DNA of 64,000 nucleotides from NCBI GenBank assembly GCA_963524305.1, contig CAURGH010000001.1:154396-218395 (forward strand), written 5' to 3'. The position numbers and the translations under genes were made by a program. The notes beneath the pieces were generated by a model that saw nothing but the letters and a program-made list of their open reading frames with translations, was not told where the DNA came from and made no database searches. This stretch comes from JABCPH02 sp963524305 (GTDB taxonomy: Bacteria > Fusobacteriota > Fusobacteriia > Fusobacteriales > Leptotrichiaceae). Positions 17,196-26,725 of the stretch are shown here, in pieces (within the stretch, counting starts at the first letter, position 1; every line of letters starts with the position of its first letter).

Positions 17196-18506
17196 ATGGA
17201 AAAAATAAAATATGAGAAGTATAGAATTTTAAAACGAAATATTATTGAAGATTCTGATTTTACAAAAGAAACATTATTTATTTTGGTTTGTGCAATGGTT
17301 ATTGCATCAATTGGATTAAATACGAATTCTGTTGCGGTAATTATTGGAGCAATGTTGATTTCACCTTTGATGTCACCAATTCAATCATTAGGACTTGGGC
17401 TATCAACTGGAAATTTGAGAAGAATTTATCTTTCTCTTTTTAGGCTAGGAATTTTTGTTTTAATAAGTGTTATTAGTTCAACATTTTATTTTTTGGTAAG
17501 TCCAATAAATGATGTAACTCCACAAATTTTAGCTAGAACATCTCCTACTTTATGGGATGTATTAATTGCAATTTTTGGTGGAATTGCAGGAGTAATAGGA
17601 AAAGCAAAGGAAGATGGTGGAAATGTAGTTCCTGGAGTGGCTATTGCTACGGCATTAATGCCACCTCTATGTGTAGTAGGATTTGGAATTGCTCATGGAA
17701 ATCCTAAAATTTTTCTTGGAGCTGGATATTTATTCATTATAAATGTATTTTTTATAATGATGGCAACACTTGTTGGGTTAAAAATTTATTATGGAGATAT
17801 TTTTGAAGGAAAAAGAAGAATGTCCCTAAGACAGCAAGTAATTTTTTATATAGGAAGTTTACTTGTAGTACTTCCAAGTATATATACTGCAACTATTTTG
17901 GTGCAAGATACGGCAAGAGATAATTCACTAAAAAACTTTATTTCTAAAGAATTGAATAATCACTATGTTTTCGACGATTCAATTGATAAAAAAAATAAAG
18001 TGATAACTTTGAAAATTGTTGGAGATAATGTTAAAAATCAAGATATTAAGAATTTAGAAAAAAAATTAGGGAAGTATAATTTGGGAAAATATAGTTTGAA
18101 TATAAAACAGATTTCAAATGAAAAATATTTGACAGTACAAGATTTATCGAAATATTTGAAAGAAGAACAGCTAAAGGATAAGTCAGAAGAAATAACAGTG
18201 CCTAATGCTACTGAAGATAAAATTTCTTTAGAAAGTGATTTAAAGACGATAGAAAATGTACTGTATAAAAGTTTTGGAAATAGTATTAGTGAAGTAAAAA
18301 TTGGGAAATTGGTAGATGCAAATAATAGTGAAAGTTACATTGTTTTAGTTATTGGGAATGAAGCAATGACTGATGAAATTGCTGAAAAAATAAAAAATCT
18401 TGAATTTGATACGGATAAGAAATATGAAATTATTGTAGAAAAATCAAAATCTATTTTAATGAATGAAGAAACATCAAATCAGAAAAAAATACTTGAAAAA
18501 AAATAA
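17196..18506 (+). CDS. DUF389 membrane protein
   Basis: A 436-residue protein with about six hydrophobic helices in residues 25-240 and a soluble C-terminal half. The helices contain the DUF389 (TIGR00341) signatures GAMLISPLMSPIQSLGLGL and VPGVAIATALMPPLCVVGFG. The family is widespread and poorly understood; transport or stress roles have been proposed. The C-terminal region (residues 250-436) has two Lys/Glu-rich repeat-like segments each ending in a KY-x-(L/I) pattern. Start behind CCAAAAGGAGAATATAAA. The heat-shock promoter of groESL overlaps the end of this gene. Confidence 0.85.
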   Translation: MEKIKYEKYRILKRNIIEDSDFTKETLFILVCAMVIASIGLNTNSVAVIIGAMLISPLMSPIQSLGLGLSTGNLRRIYLSLFRLGIFVLISVISSTFYFLVSPINDVTPQILARTSPTLWDVLIAIFGGIAGVIGKAKEDGGNVVPGVAIATALMPPLCVVGFGIAHGNPKIFLGAGYLFIINVFFIMMATLVGLKIYYGDIFEGKRRMSLRQQVIFYIGSLLVVLPSIYTATILVQDTARDNSLKNFISKELNNHYVFDDSIDKKNKVITLKIVGDNVKNQDIKNLEKKLGKYNLGKYSLNIKQISNEKYLTVQDLSKYLKEEQLKDKSEEITVPNATEDKISLESDLKTIENVLYKSFGNSISEVKIGKLVDANNSESYIVLVIGNEAMTDEIAEKIKNLEFDTDKKYEIIVEKSKSILMNEETSNQKKILEKK

Positions 18507-18521
18507 AAAATATATTATTAT
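18493..18521 (+). promoter_or_regulatory. Promoter of groES-groEL
   Basis: TTGAAA at 18493-18498, 17 bases, then TATTAT at 18516-18521. The predicted transcription start (about 18528) falls at the first bases of the CIRCE operator. The -35 lies within the last codons of the DUF389 gene. Confidence 0.65.
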
Positions 18522-18525
18522 ATAG

Positions 18526-18552
18526 TTAGCAATCTTATCAAGAGAGTGCTAA
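18526..18552 (+). promoter_or_regulatory. CIRCE operator (HrcA binding site)
   Basis: TTAGCAATC, nine bases, GAGTGCTAA: the consensus is TTAGCACTC-N9-GAGTGCTAA, so 17 of 18 arm positions match. It lies 138 bases before groES and at the predicted start of transcription, where HrcA binding would block expression until heat shock. A T-run after the right arm (to about 18559) means it could also act as a weak terminator for the DUF389 gene. Confidence 0.92.
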
Positions 18553-18689
18553 CTTTTTTAAATATTTAAACTTATATAAAATTACTAAATTAATAAGTAA
18601 CATGTAAAATTCTTAGATATATTTTATATTATGTTTATTGTTGAATAATTTAGTAAAAAATTGTTGAAGAGAATAAATGAGGAGGAAAT

Positions 18690-18953
18690 ATGAATATTAG
18701 ACCATTAGGGAAAAGAATATTAGTAAAAAAAGTTAAAGAAGAAGAAGTTAGAAAAAGTGGAATTGTTTTGCCAGGAAAAACTGGTGAGGATCAGCCGACT
18801 ACTGGAGAAGTTGTGGCTATTGGAAAAGAAATTGAAGATATCAAAGTTGGAGATAAAATTATTCATGAAAAATATACTGGGACTGAAGTGAAAGATGGAG
18901 ATGAAACTTATTTAATTTTGAATTTAGATAATGTTTTAGCGATAACTGACTAG
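18690..18953 (+). CDS. groES: Co-chaperonin GroES
   Basis: The 10-kDa lid of the GroEL folding chamber. At 87 residues it is slightly shorter than the usual 94-97. It has the N-terminal NIRPLGKRILVKKVKEEE strand, the mobile-loop region KSGIVLPG and the C-terminal YLILNLDNVLAI. The start follows AATGAGGAGGAAAT. It is transcribed from the CIRCE-controlled promoter and followed by groEL after 36 bases. Confidence 0.97.
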   Translation: MNIRPLGKRILVKKVKEEEVRKSGIVLPGKTGEDQPTTGEVVAIGKEIEDIKVGDKIIHEKYTGTEVKDGDETYLILNLDNVLAITD

Positions 18954-18989
18954 TATAAATTATAAATTAAAAAATAAGGAGAATGGAAA

Positions 18990-20615
18990 ATGTCAAAAGT
19001 TATAAAATTTAATGAAGATGCGAGAAAATCGCTTGAAATTGGAGTAGATACATTAGCAGATGCAGTGAAAATAACATTAGGGCCTAAAGGTAGAAATGTT
19101 GTGTTGGATAGAGGATTTGGAATGCCGATTATTACGAATGATGGTGTTACGATTGCAAAAGAGATTGAATTGGATGATCCGATTGAAAATTTAGGAGCAC
19201 AAATAGTAAAAGAAGTTGCAACAAAATCAAATGATGTGGCTGGAGACGGAACTACAACAGCAACTGTTCTAGCGCAAGCGTTGATTAAAGAAGGATTGAA
19301 AATGGTAGCTTCTGGAGCAAATCCTGTTTTCATTAGAAAAGGTATGGAACAAGCAACTAAAAAAGTGATTGAAGAATTGGCAAAAAGATCGAAAAAAATT
19401 GAATCAAATGAGGAAATAGCACAAGTTGGAGCAATTTCAGCTGGAGATAAGGAAATTGGTAATTTAATTGCTCAAGCAATGGAAAAAGTTGGAGAATCAG
19501 GTGTAATTACAGTTGAAGAAGCTAAATCATTGGATACAACATTGGAAGTTGTGGAAGGAATGCAATTTGATAATGGATATTTGTCACCTTACATGGTTTC
19601 TGACACTGAAAGAATGGTTGTTGAATTGGATAATCCTTATTTATTGATTACAGATAAAAAAATCGCTAGTATGAAAGAATTATTACCAATTTTGGAAAAA
19701 ACTGTTGAAACTGGTAGACCGATGTTGATAATTGCGGAAGATGTAGAAGGAGAAGCGTTGGCAACATTAGTTGTAAATAAATTGAGAGGAACATTGAATG
19801 TTGTGGCTGTTAAAGCACCAGCGTTTGGAGATAGAAGAAAAGCGATGTTGCAAGATATTGCGATTTTAACTGGTGGAGAAGTTATTTCTGAAGAAAAAGG
19901 AATTAAATTGGAAATGACAGAAATTGACTTTTTAGGACAAGCTAAAAAAGTTAGAGTTAGTAAAGATAATACAGTAATCGTAGACGGTTTGGGAATGAAA
20001 GAGGAAATTGAAGCAAGAGTCCATCAACTTAAACATCAAATCGAAGAAACAACTTCAGATTATGATAGAGAAAAATTACAAGAAAGATTGGCTAAATTAT
20101 CTGGAGGAGTTGCGGTTATTAAAGTTGGAGCGGCTACAGAAACTGAAATGAAAGAAAGAAAATTAAGAATAGAAGATGCCTTGAATGCGACAAAAGCTGC
20201 CGTTGAAGAAGGAATTGTACCTGGAGGAGGAACTATTTTAGTTGAAATCTCTAAAGCTATTGAAGATTTCAAATTAGAAGGAGAAGAAGGTTTAGGTGTA
20301 GAAATCGTGAAAAAAGCGTTATTTTCTCCATTAAGACAAATTGTTATAAATGCTGGTCTTGATTCAGGAGTAGTTTTAGAAAAAGTTAGAAATTCTGAAC
20401 AAGGTATCGGATTTGATGCAGCAAATGAAGAATATGTTGATATGGTAAAAGTTGGAATTATAGATCCTGCTAAAGTTACTCGTTCAGCAATTCAAAATGC
20501 AATCTCAGTATCATCAGTATTGTTAACTACAGAAGTAGCTGTTGGAAACAAAAAAGAAGAAAAACCAGCAGGTGCAGGAATGCCAGGTGGAATGGGAATG
20601 CCAGGAATGATGTAG
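18990..20615 (+). CDS. groEL: Chaperonin GroEL
   Basis: The 60-kDa chaperonin. Family signatures include LGPKGRNVVLDRGFG near residue 30, the ATP-binding GDGTTTATVLAQ near residue 86, and AAVEEGIVPGGGT near residue 405. The C-terminus ends in the GGMGMPGMM repeat typical of GroEL. Length is 541 residues. Start behind AAATAAGGAGAATGGAAA. A strong terminator follows, so groES-groEL forms a two-gene unit. Confidence 0.98.
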   Translation: MSKVIKFNEDARKSLEIGVDTLADAVKITLGPKGRNVVLDRGFGMPIITNDGVTIAKEIELDDPIENLGAQIVKEVATKSNDVAGDGTTTATVLAQALIKEGLKMVASGANPVFIRKGMEQATKKVIEELAKRSKKIESNEEIAQVGAISAGDKEIGNLIAQAMEKVGESGVITVEEAKSLDTTLEVVEGMQFDNGYLSPYMVSDTERMVVELDNPYLLITDKKIASMKELLPILEKTVETGRPMLIIAEDVEGEALATLVVNKLRGTLNVVAVKAPAFGDRRKAMLQDIAILTGGEVISEEKGIKLEMTEIDFLGQAKKVRVSKDNTVIVDGLGMKEEIEARVHQLKHQIEETTSDYDREKLQERLAKLSGGVAVIKVGAATETEMKERKLRIEDALNATKAAVEEGIVPGGGTILVEISKAIEDFKLEGEEGLGVEIVKKALFSPLRQIVINAGLDSGVVLEKVRNSEQGIGFDAANEEYVDMVKVGIIDPAKVTRSAIQNAISVSSVLLTTEVAVGNKKEEKPAGAGMPGGMGMPGMM

Positions 20616-20637
20616 AATATTTGAAATAAAATATATT

Positions 20638-20674
20638 CAAAGTCTCTGTCTTTAATTGGATAGGGACTTTTTTT
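20638..20674 (+). terminator. Rho-independent terminator after groEL
   Basis: AAAGTCTCTGTC pairs imperfectly with GATAGGGACTTT around a seven-base loop, followed by a run of seven T. Confidence 0.85.
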
Positions 20675-20689
20675 AGTAATAAAATTTAA

Positions 20690-20719
20690 TTGACAAAAGG
20701 TTTCTATTTTTGATAAAAT
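20690..20719 (+). promoter_or_regulatory. Promoter upstream of the CGGC-domain gene
   Basis: TTGACA at 20690-20695, 18 bases, TAAAAT at 20714-20719 with a TG extension (TGATAAAAT). It sits 54 bases before the ATG at 20773. Confidence 0.75.
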
Positions 20720-20772
20720 TTGAATTAGAAAACTAAATTAATAAATAGATATTTTTAGGAGGTATTATAAAT

Positions 20773-21210
20773 ATGGATTTATCAAAAATTAAATTAATTG
20801 TAATAATTCAATGTGAGATTGCAAAAAGACGATGCAGCGGATACCATTGCAGTCAGTCATTTTACGAAAGAAGTGGCGGATTTGAAAAATATTCGCAAGA
20901 TCAAGATATGAGACTTCTTATGTTTGAATGTGGAGGATGTAATGGAAAAGGAGTAAATTCTCTTTTGTCAAATGTGGGAAAATGTCTTAAAAAAGAAGGG
21001 AAAATTAAGCCGGAAGAAGTGGCAATACACTTTGCATCTTGTGTTACGCTAGACAATCATCATTCTTCGAGATGTATGTTTATAAATCATATGAAACAGC
21101 AAGTTTTGAAAACGCCACTTAAAGATGCACTTATTTTGGAGGATACTTGGTATTCAAAAACTGCTACAAGAAGACGTTTGGAAGGAGTTTATAAAACGAA
21201 TAGAAATTAA
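20773..21210 (+). CDS. CGGC domain protein (putative metal-binding)
   Basis: A 145-residue protein whose Cys-rich pattern fits the CGGC domain family (PF08821): an early IIQCEIAKRRCSGYHC segment, FECGGCNGKG near residues 56-65, FASCVTLDNHH near 94 and a Cys before MFINHM. The family is thought to bind metal or a small ligand, but its function is not established. The extra C-terminal 35 residues are basic and not part of the core. Start behind AGGAGGTATTATAAAT. It is followed after 29 bases by the AAA/nuclease-like gene. Confidence 0.85.
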   Translation: MDLSKIKLIVIIQCEIAKRRCSGYHCSQSFYERSGGFEKYSQDQDMRLLMFECGGCNGKGVNSLLSNVGKCLKKEGKIKPEEVAIHFASCVTLDNHHSSRCMFINHMKQQVLKTPLKDALILEDTWYSKTATRRRLEGVYKTNRN

Positions 21211-21239
21211 TAAAATTAAAAAATAAAGAGGGGATTATT

Positions 21240-22943
21240 ATGAAAAAAAGGAAAAAGAAATTACCAATTGGATTGTCTGATTTTAAAGATATGATTGAAA
21301 AAAATTACTATTATTTTGATAAATCAGAGCTTATAGAAAACATTTTAGAGGACGGTTCTATTGTTAAATTGTTTACTCGTCCAAGACGATTTGGAAAAAC
21401 ATTGAACATGTCGATGTTAAAATATTTTTTTGATGTTGAGAACAGAGAAGAAAATAAAAAACTATTTGAAGGACTTAATATTTCCAAAAGTGAGTATTTT
21501 GAAAAGCAAGGAGAATTTCCTGTGATTTCAATTTCGTTTAAAAATTACAATAAAAATGACTGGGAAAGTGGTTTTAAATCAATAAAGTCAACGATATCAG
21601 ATATTTATGCAAAATTTGAAGATTTAATGGAACATTTGAATAAGAGAGATTTGAAAAAATTTGAAGATATTTGGTTAGAAAAAGATGAAGGTGACTGGGA
21701 AAGATCATTATTGAATTTGACAAAATATGTGTATGACTATTATGGAAAAAAAGTTATTATTTTAATTGATGAATATGATCAGCCGATAATAAATTCCTAT
21801 ATAAAAGGATATTATAGTGAAACTATTGATTTTTTCAAGAGTTTTTACGGATCTGTTTTGAAGGATAATGAATATCTTGAAATGAGTGTAATAACTGGAA
21901 TTTTAAGAGTTGCGAAGGAAAATATTTTTTCAGGGTTGAATAATTTGGAAGTTCATACGATTTTGGATAGTGAATTTACGGAATATTTTGGGATTATGGA
22001 AAATGAAGTTGAAGATGCTTTGAAAGATTTTGGTTTGGAATATGAGTTGGAAGATGTTCAAAAATGGTACAATGGTTATTTGTTCGGAGATACAAAAGTG
22101 TATAATCCTTGGTCGATTATTAATTTTTTGAAAAAGGGGAAATTGCGACCTTATTGGGTGAATACGAGCGGTAATGGCTTGATTCAGCTGTATTTAGAAA
22201 AATTGAAGAATGAGATTTTTGATGAATTTTCAAAATTGTTAAATAAAGAAAGTGTTTTAAAAAGAATTAATGATAATATGACTTTTGGGAATTTAGAAGC
22301 TAATTTTGAGAAAAATATTTGGAATCTATTTTTTCATAGCGGGTATTTGACTTTGGCTGAGGAATATGATGTTATGAAAAAAAATACGAGTATAAAAATT
22401 CCAAATAAAGAAATTTTAGAAATGTTTTCTGAAATGTTTATTGAAATATATTTCAAGGATACTAATAATTTTTTAGATATGACAGAAGCGTTAAAAAATG
22501 GAGATGTTAAAAAATTTAAGTTGGAATTAAATAAAGTTTTATTAGAAAATACAGGAATTTTTGATGTGAATGGAATTTATAAAGAGCAGTTTTATCACGG
22601 ATTTATGCTTGGAATAATTTTGATTTTAAGAAATGAGTATGAAATTACATCGAATGGCTTTGCTGGAAAAGGTCGATATGATTTACTTTTGAAACCTAAA
22701 AATATTTTGGAAGGAAGAGAAGGAATTATTTTTGAATTGAAAATTGTGAATATAAATACAGATGAAAAGTTTAGTGTAGATAAATTAAAAGAAAAACTTG
22801 AAAAAGAATGTGAAATTGCATTAAATCAAATTGATGAGAAAGAATATGCTTCAGTTTTGAAAAATGCTGGTGTTGAAAGAATTTTGAAAATTGGAATTGC
22901 ATTTTTGGGAAAAGAATTTGAAGTAAAATTTGAGAAAGAATAA
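21240..22943 (+). CDS. AAA-ATPase-like / PD-(D/E)XK nuclease superfamily protein (DUF1703 type)
   Basis: A 567-residue protein. The N-terminal part (LPIGLSDFKDMIEKNYYYFD, then RPRRFGKTLNMSML as an altered P-loop and LIDEYDQPI as Walker B) is the AAA-like domain PF09820. The C-terminal part (GRYDLLLKP...GIIFELKI near residues 475-500) carries the D and ELK of a PD-(D/E)XK nuclease-like fold (PF08011). Such proteins occur as large paralogous families in anaerobes, including Fusobacteriota. Function is unknown; a role against foreign DNA has been suggested but is not shown here. No partner gene adjoins it. Confidence 0.88.
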   Translation: MKKRKKKLPIGLSDFKDMIEKNYYYFDKSELIENILEDGSIVKLFTRPRRFGKTLNMSMLKYFFDVENREENKKLFEGLNISKSEYFEKQGEFPVISISFKNYNKNDWESGFKSIKSTISDIYAKFEDLMEHLNKRDLKKFEDIWLEKDEGDWERSLLNLTKYVYDYYGKKVIILIDEYDQPIINSYIKGYYSETIDFFKSFYGSVLKDNEYLEMSVITGILRVAKENIFSGLNNLEVHTILDSEFTEYFGIMENEVEDALKDFGLEYELEDVQKWYNGYLFGDTKVYNPWSIINFLKKGKLRPYWVNTSGNGLIQLYLEKLKNEIFDEFSKLLNKESVLKRINDNMTFGNLEANFEKNIWNLFFHSGYLTLAEEYDVMKKNTSIKIPNKEILEMFSEMFIEIYFKDTNNFLDMTEALKNGDVKKFKLELNKVLLENTGIFDVNGIYKEQFYHGFMLGIILILRNEYEITSNGFAGKGRYDLLLKPKNILEGREGIIFELKIVNINTDEKFSVDKLKEKLEKECEIALNQIDEKEYASVLKNAGVERILKIGIAFLGKEFEVKFEKE

Positions 22944-23001
22944 AGGGATATAGAAAATATCTAAGTGATGAAGTAAGAAATATTAAAATTTTGGAGGAAA
23001 T

Positions 23002-24099
23002 TTGAGAAAATTACAGAAATATTTGATTTTAATTTTCATATTGAGTTTAAATTTCAGTTGTGGTCAATTTGAAAATAGTAATTCAAATAATAAAAATACG
23101 AGAAAAACAAAAAAAGAAGAAATGAAAAAAGAAATTTCGATTATTGGTGTTGGAGATATTATGTTAGGAAGTAATTATCCAAGTGAGGAATTATTGCCGA
23201 ATACGAACATTTTAAAGGATGTTGAAGGAGTTTTAAGAGATGCAGATATAACAACTGGAAATTTGGAAGGAACATTGTTTGATAAAGGTGGAGATGCAAA
23301 AACTTGTGACAATCCATCGGTTTGTTATGTTTTTAGAATGCCATCGAAATATGGAGAATATTTAAAGAATGCTGGTTTTGACTATTTGAGCTTAGCGAAT
23401 AATCATAGCAACGATTTTGGTGAAACTGGTATTTCACAAACGATGAAAAATCTCGATGGATTGGGAATTAAGTATTCAGGGATTAAGAATAAAGTAGAAT
23501 ATTCAATATTGGAAAAAGATGGCATAAAATATGGATTTGTTTCGTTTGCACCCAATTTAAAAACAGTAGATATAAATGATTATGAATATGCTTCAAAATT
23601 AATTAAATTTTTGAAAAGTAAGACAAATATTGTTGTAGTCTATTTTCATGGTGGTGCTGAAGGCAAGGATCACGAACATATTACTCGAAATAATGAAATT
23701 TTTCATGATGAAAATAGAGGAAATGTTTTTAAATTCGCTAGAAGTGCTGTGGATTCAGGCGCTGATATAGTTTTTGGACAAGGCCCTCATGTAACGCGTG
23801 CAATAGAACTTTATAAAAATAGATTTATTTCCTATAGTGCTGGAAATTTTGCCACATTTGGAAATATAACTTTGTCAGGAATCAGTGGAATCGCACCGAT
23901 ATTTAAAATAAAACTTGACAATAATGGTAATTTTATTAGTGGTAAAATCATATCAGTGAAACAAGAAAAAAGTATTCCAAAAGTGAAGATTGATAGCAGA
24001 AATTCTGCTACAAAGAGAATAATTGCTTTGAGTAATCAAGATTTTCCTAAGGGGAATGGGCTTAGAATTTTAGAAACAGGGGAGATTGAGAGAAAATAA
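23002..24099 (+). CDS. CapA-family (poly-gamma-glutamate capsule type) exported protein
   Basis: A 365-residue protein with a TTG start set by TTTTGGAGGAAAT. The N-terminus has a basic hydrophobic signal and Cys in SLNFSCG (about residue 20), suggesting a lipoprotein, although the lipobox is not canonical. The mature part has PGA_cap metallophosphatase-like motifs: GVGDIMLGSNYP, LANNHSNDFG, VYFHGGAEG, FGQGPHVTRAIE and YSAGNFA. In Bacillus CapA acts with CapB and CapC in polyglutamate export; those partners are absent, as in many genomes, so the substrate is unknown. Confidence 0.88.
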   Translation: MRKLQKYLILIFILSLNFSCGQFENSNSNNKNTRKTKKEEMKKEISIIGVGDIMLGSNYPSEELLPNTNILKDVEGVLRDADITTGNLEGTLFDKGGDAKTCDNPSVCYVFRMPSKYGEYLKNAGFDYLSLANNHSNDFGETGISQTMKNLDGLGIKYSGIKNKVEYSILEKDGIKYGFVSFAPNLKTVDINDYEYASKLIKFLKSKTNIVVVYFHGGAEGKDHEHITRNNEIFHDENRGNVFKFARSAVDSGADIVFGQGPHVTRAIELYKNRFISYSAGNFATFGNITLSGISGIAPIFKIKLDNNGNFISGKIISVKQEKSIPKVKIDSRNSATKRIIALSNQDFPKGNGLRILETGEIERK

Positions 24100-24101
24100 A
24101 A

Positions 24102-24150
24102 AAATAGTCAATTTAAATACAATAAAAAATTATAATTGACTATTTCTTAT
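24102..24150. terminator. Bidirectional terminator between convergent genes
   Basis: AAATAGTCAATT (24102-24113) is perfectly complementary to AATTGACTATTT (24134-24145), with A-rich sequence to the left and T-rich to the right. It separates the CapA-like gene from the convergent mvaA. Confidence 0.85.
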
Positions 24151-24194
24151 TTAATATATTTTTTAGCAAAAAGAAAATTTAAGTAATAGAAACA

Positions 24195-25460
24195 TTATTT
24201 TCTCATTTCCTCCAACAATTCCTTCGCCACACTCAAATTCATATGCCGAACCTTCAAAAGCTCCTCTACAAGCAAATCAACCTCATCAGTACTAGACCCA
24301 GCAAAAAGAGCTAGAGAACGGGCCTGTAGTTTCATATGCCCTTTCTGAATACCAGTCGTAACTAATGCTTTAAGAGCAGCCAAATTCTGTGCTAATCCAA
24401 CAGAAACGACAATACCTGCTAAAGTTTTTGCATTAGGATTATTTAAAATATGAAAAGCCGCTTTAACAGAAGGATTTAGCCCAATAGAACCGCCAACACT
24501 TGCGACAGGCATTGGTAAAATAAGCTCTCCATTTAATTTGTTTGTATTTTCGTTGAAAGTCCAAGTTGTAAGTCCTTCATATCGTCCATTTTTTACAGCA
24601 TAAGCATTTCCAGCAGCTTCAATAGATCTCCAGTCGTTTCCTGTAGCAATCACAACAGCATCGATACCATTAAAAATCCCTTTATTATGTGTAGTCGCAC
24701 GATAAATATCCATTTTAGCAAATCTGCTAGCTAAATCTATTTTTTTAGCAACTTCACTTCCACCAAGCAATTTAACATCCAATTCACAATTTGCCTTAAC
24801 CAATGATTTTGTAGCATAATTTGATAAAATCGCCATTAAAGATTTTGAGTGAGTAATTTCTTCAAGTAAAGGTTTAATCGCTTCTAACATAGTATTTATA
24901 ATATTTGCACCCATTGCTTCTTTTACATCGATAGTCAAATAAACGACCAAAAAAGAAGTATTTCCTTCTTCAAGTTTTTTTACTTCGATTTCACAAGCAC
25001 CGCCACCACGTGCTACAATTGATGGATAAGCCTCGTTTGCAACTTTTAATATTTTTTCTCTTGAATTTAGAATTTTTTCAGCTGCTACATCAAAATTTTC
25101 AATGTCAAATAAAGCAATTTCACCAATCATTTTTCTATCTAAAATTTTTGTAGAAAAACCACCAGATTTTGAAACAAGTTTAGCTGCAAAACTACAAGCT
25201 GCAATTACAGAAGGTTCTTCAGTAACCATAGGAACCGTATATTCAATATCATTTATCAAAAAATTAGGCGCTACTCCAAATGGCAAAGAAAATGTACCAA
25301 TATTATTTTCAATCATTTGTCCAGCAATTTCAGTAGATAAGTTTTTATTTTCTTTTAATAAATTTTCAAAATCACTGTCAATAATTTCATTTTTCTTCAA
25401 CATATCTATACGCTCAAATCTTGTTTTTTTTTGAAATCCAAGCCAATTTTTTTTCTTCAT
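24195..25460 (-). CDS. mvaA: Hydroxymethylglutaryl-CoA reductase (class II)
   Basis: Reduces (or, depending on cofactor, oxidises) HMG-CoA/mevalonate. The 421-residue length and the motifs ENNIGTFSLPFGVAPNF, VKEAMGANIINTMLE, TGNDWRSIEAAGNAYA, GGSIGLNPSVKAA and IQKGHMKLQARSLAL (catalytic His in KGHM) identify the soluble bacterial class II enzyme. I start at the ATG at 25460, preceded by TTTTAGGAGAAGAATT; a longer frame begins 51 bases earlier inside mvaS and lacks a binding site. It is ten bases from mvaS and co-transcribed with it on the minus strand. Confidence 0.95.
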   Translation of the reverse strand: MKKKNWLGFQKKTRFERIDMLKKNEIIDSDFENLLKENKNLSTEIAGQMIENNIGTFSLPFGVAPNFLINDIEYTVPMVTEEPSVIAACSFAAKLVSKSGGFSTKILDRKMIGEIALFDIENFDVAAEKILNSREKILKVANEAYPSIVARGGGACEIEVKKLEEGNTSFLVVYLTIDVKEAMGANIINTMLEAIKPLLEEITHSKSLMAILSNYATKSLVKANCELDVKLLGGSEVAKKIDLASRFAKMDIYRATTHNKGIFNGIDAVVIATGNDWRSIEAAGNAYAVKNGRYEGLTTWTFNENTNKLNGELILPMPVASVGGSIGLNPSVKAAFHILNNPNAKTLAGIVVSVGLAQNLAALKALVTTGIQKGHMKLQARSLALFAGSSTDEVDLLVEELLKVRHMNLSVAKELLEEMRK

Positions 25461-25470
25461 AATTCTTCTC

Positions 25471-26643
25471 CTAAAAATTATTTTTTTTATAAATTCGTAT
25501 ATGATTTTCAATTTTTTCTAACGAGAACAAACTATTATCATCATTAATAAAACTAGAATTTCCATTCTCGTCTAACTCAATTTTCTCAAAAAACATTTTT
25601 TCATATTCTTCAATAGAAAGTTTAGTTCGAGCATTAAAATCTTCCATTCTATCAGAACGCAATCGTTTCTCAAAACCATCAACCAAAGTTACACTAAATA
25701 TTTCACAAACAGCACCACTCCCATAACTGTACATTAAAATATTATCGCCACTAGATAAAGATTTTGAGTTTTCAAGAAGCGAAAGTAAGTTCAAATAAAG
25801 AGAGCCAGTATAAATATTTCCTACTTTTTGATTATAAATAATTGAAGTATGGAAATTTTCATTTAATTTATTCTTTAAATTTTCATTTTCCTGTTTTGGA
25901 ACTATTGTGTTCAAGCCTTTTAAACCGATTTTTGGAAAAGGTAAGTGAAAACAAATTGCCTCAAAAGCATCTAAAGATTTATTAAATTTTTTAGAATACT
26001 CATTCCAAGTTGTTTCTAAACAATCTAAATATTGTTTTGTTGAAAAATGTCCATCAACATGAGGAAAATCGGAATAATTAGGACGCCAAAAATCCATAAT
26101 ATCTCGAGTCTGATAAACATTGTCATCATTTAAAATTAAGATGCTTGGATCTTTTTTTATTAACATTGCACAGCTACCAGCACCTTGTGTTGATTCTCCT
26201 GTTGCCCCAATTCCATATTTTGCCAGATCACTAGTTATTACAAGAACAGATGATTCTGGATTAGAAACTACATGATTTTTAGCAATGGCAATAGCTGCTG
26301 TTCCCCCGTAACAAGCCTCTTTCACTTCAATAGCTCTCGTAAATGGAGATAACCCCAATAAACTATGGATAAAAATAGAAGCTGATTTACTTTGGTCAAT
26401 CCCAGATTCTGTACCGATTATTACCATATCAATATTTTTTTTATCTTCATCGGTCAAAAATTCCGAGGCAGCTGTAGCACCTAAAGTAACTATATCTTGA
26501 GTAGTTGGTGCTATACTCATTTCCAATTGTAAAAGCCCTTTTACATATTTATTAGCATTAATGTTTCTAGCTTTTGCCAAATCTGCGATATCTAAAAAAT
26601 ATTTAGGCATTGCAAATCCGATTTTATCAATTCCTATTTTCAT
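25471..26643 (-). CDS. mvaS: Hydroxymethylglutaryl-CoA synthase
   Basis: Condenses acetyl-CoA with acetoacetyl-CoA. The catalytic Cys is residue 111 in EACYGGTAA, the same position as in the characterised enterococcal and staphylococcal enzymes. MKIGIDKIGFAMPKYFLDI at the N-terminus and YGSGAVCEIFSVTLV near residue 290 are also typical. Length 390 residues. The start follows AGAAAGGCAGGAATAA. With mvaA it forms the entry to the mevalonate route of isoprenoid synthesis; the kinases and decarboxylase are not in the window. Confidence 0.95.
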   Translation of the reverse strand: MKIGIDKIGFAMPKYFLDIADLAKARNINANKYVKGLLQLEMSIAPTTQDIVTLGATAASEFLTDEDKKNIDMVIIGTESGIDQSKSASIFIHSLLGLSPFTRAIEVKEACYGGTAAIAIAKNHVVSNPESSVLVITSDLAKYGIGATGESTQGAGSCAMLIKKDPSILILNDDNVYQTRDIMDFWRPNYSDFPHVDGHFSTKQYLDCLETTWNEYSKKFNKSLDAFEAICFHLPFPKIGLKGLNTIVPKQENENLKNKLNENFHTSIIYNQKVGNIYTGSLYLNLLSLLENSKSLSSGDNILMYSYGSGAVCEIFSVTLVDGFEKRLRSDRMEDFNARTKLSIEEYEKMFFEKIELDENGNSSFINDDNSLFSLEKIENHIRIYKKNNF

Positions 26644-26725
26644 TTATTCCTGCCTTTCTAACAAAAAAGTTATTATTTATAATCTTAATATTTTGTTATG
26701 TATTATTTGATTTTCAATACAATTT

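Noticed and set aside
25461..25511. N-terminal extension of mvaA
   Set aside because: It overlaps the end of mvaS, and a good ribosome binding site precedes the internal ATG at 25460.
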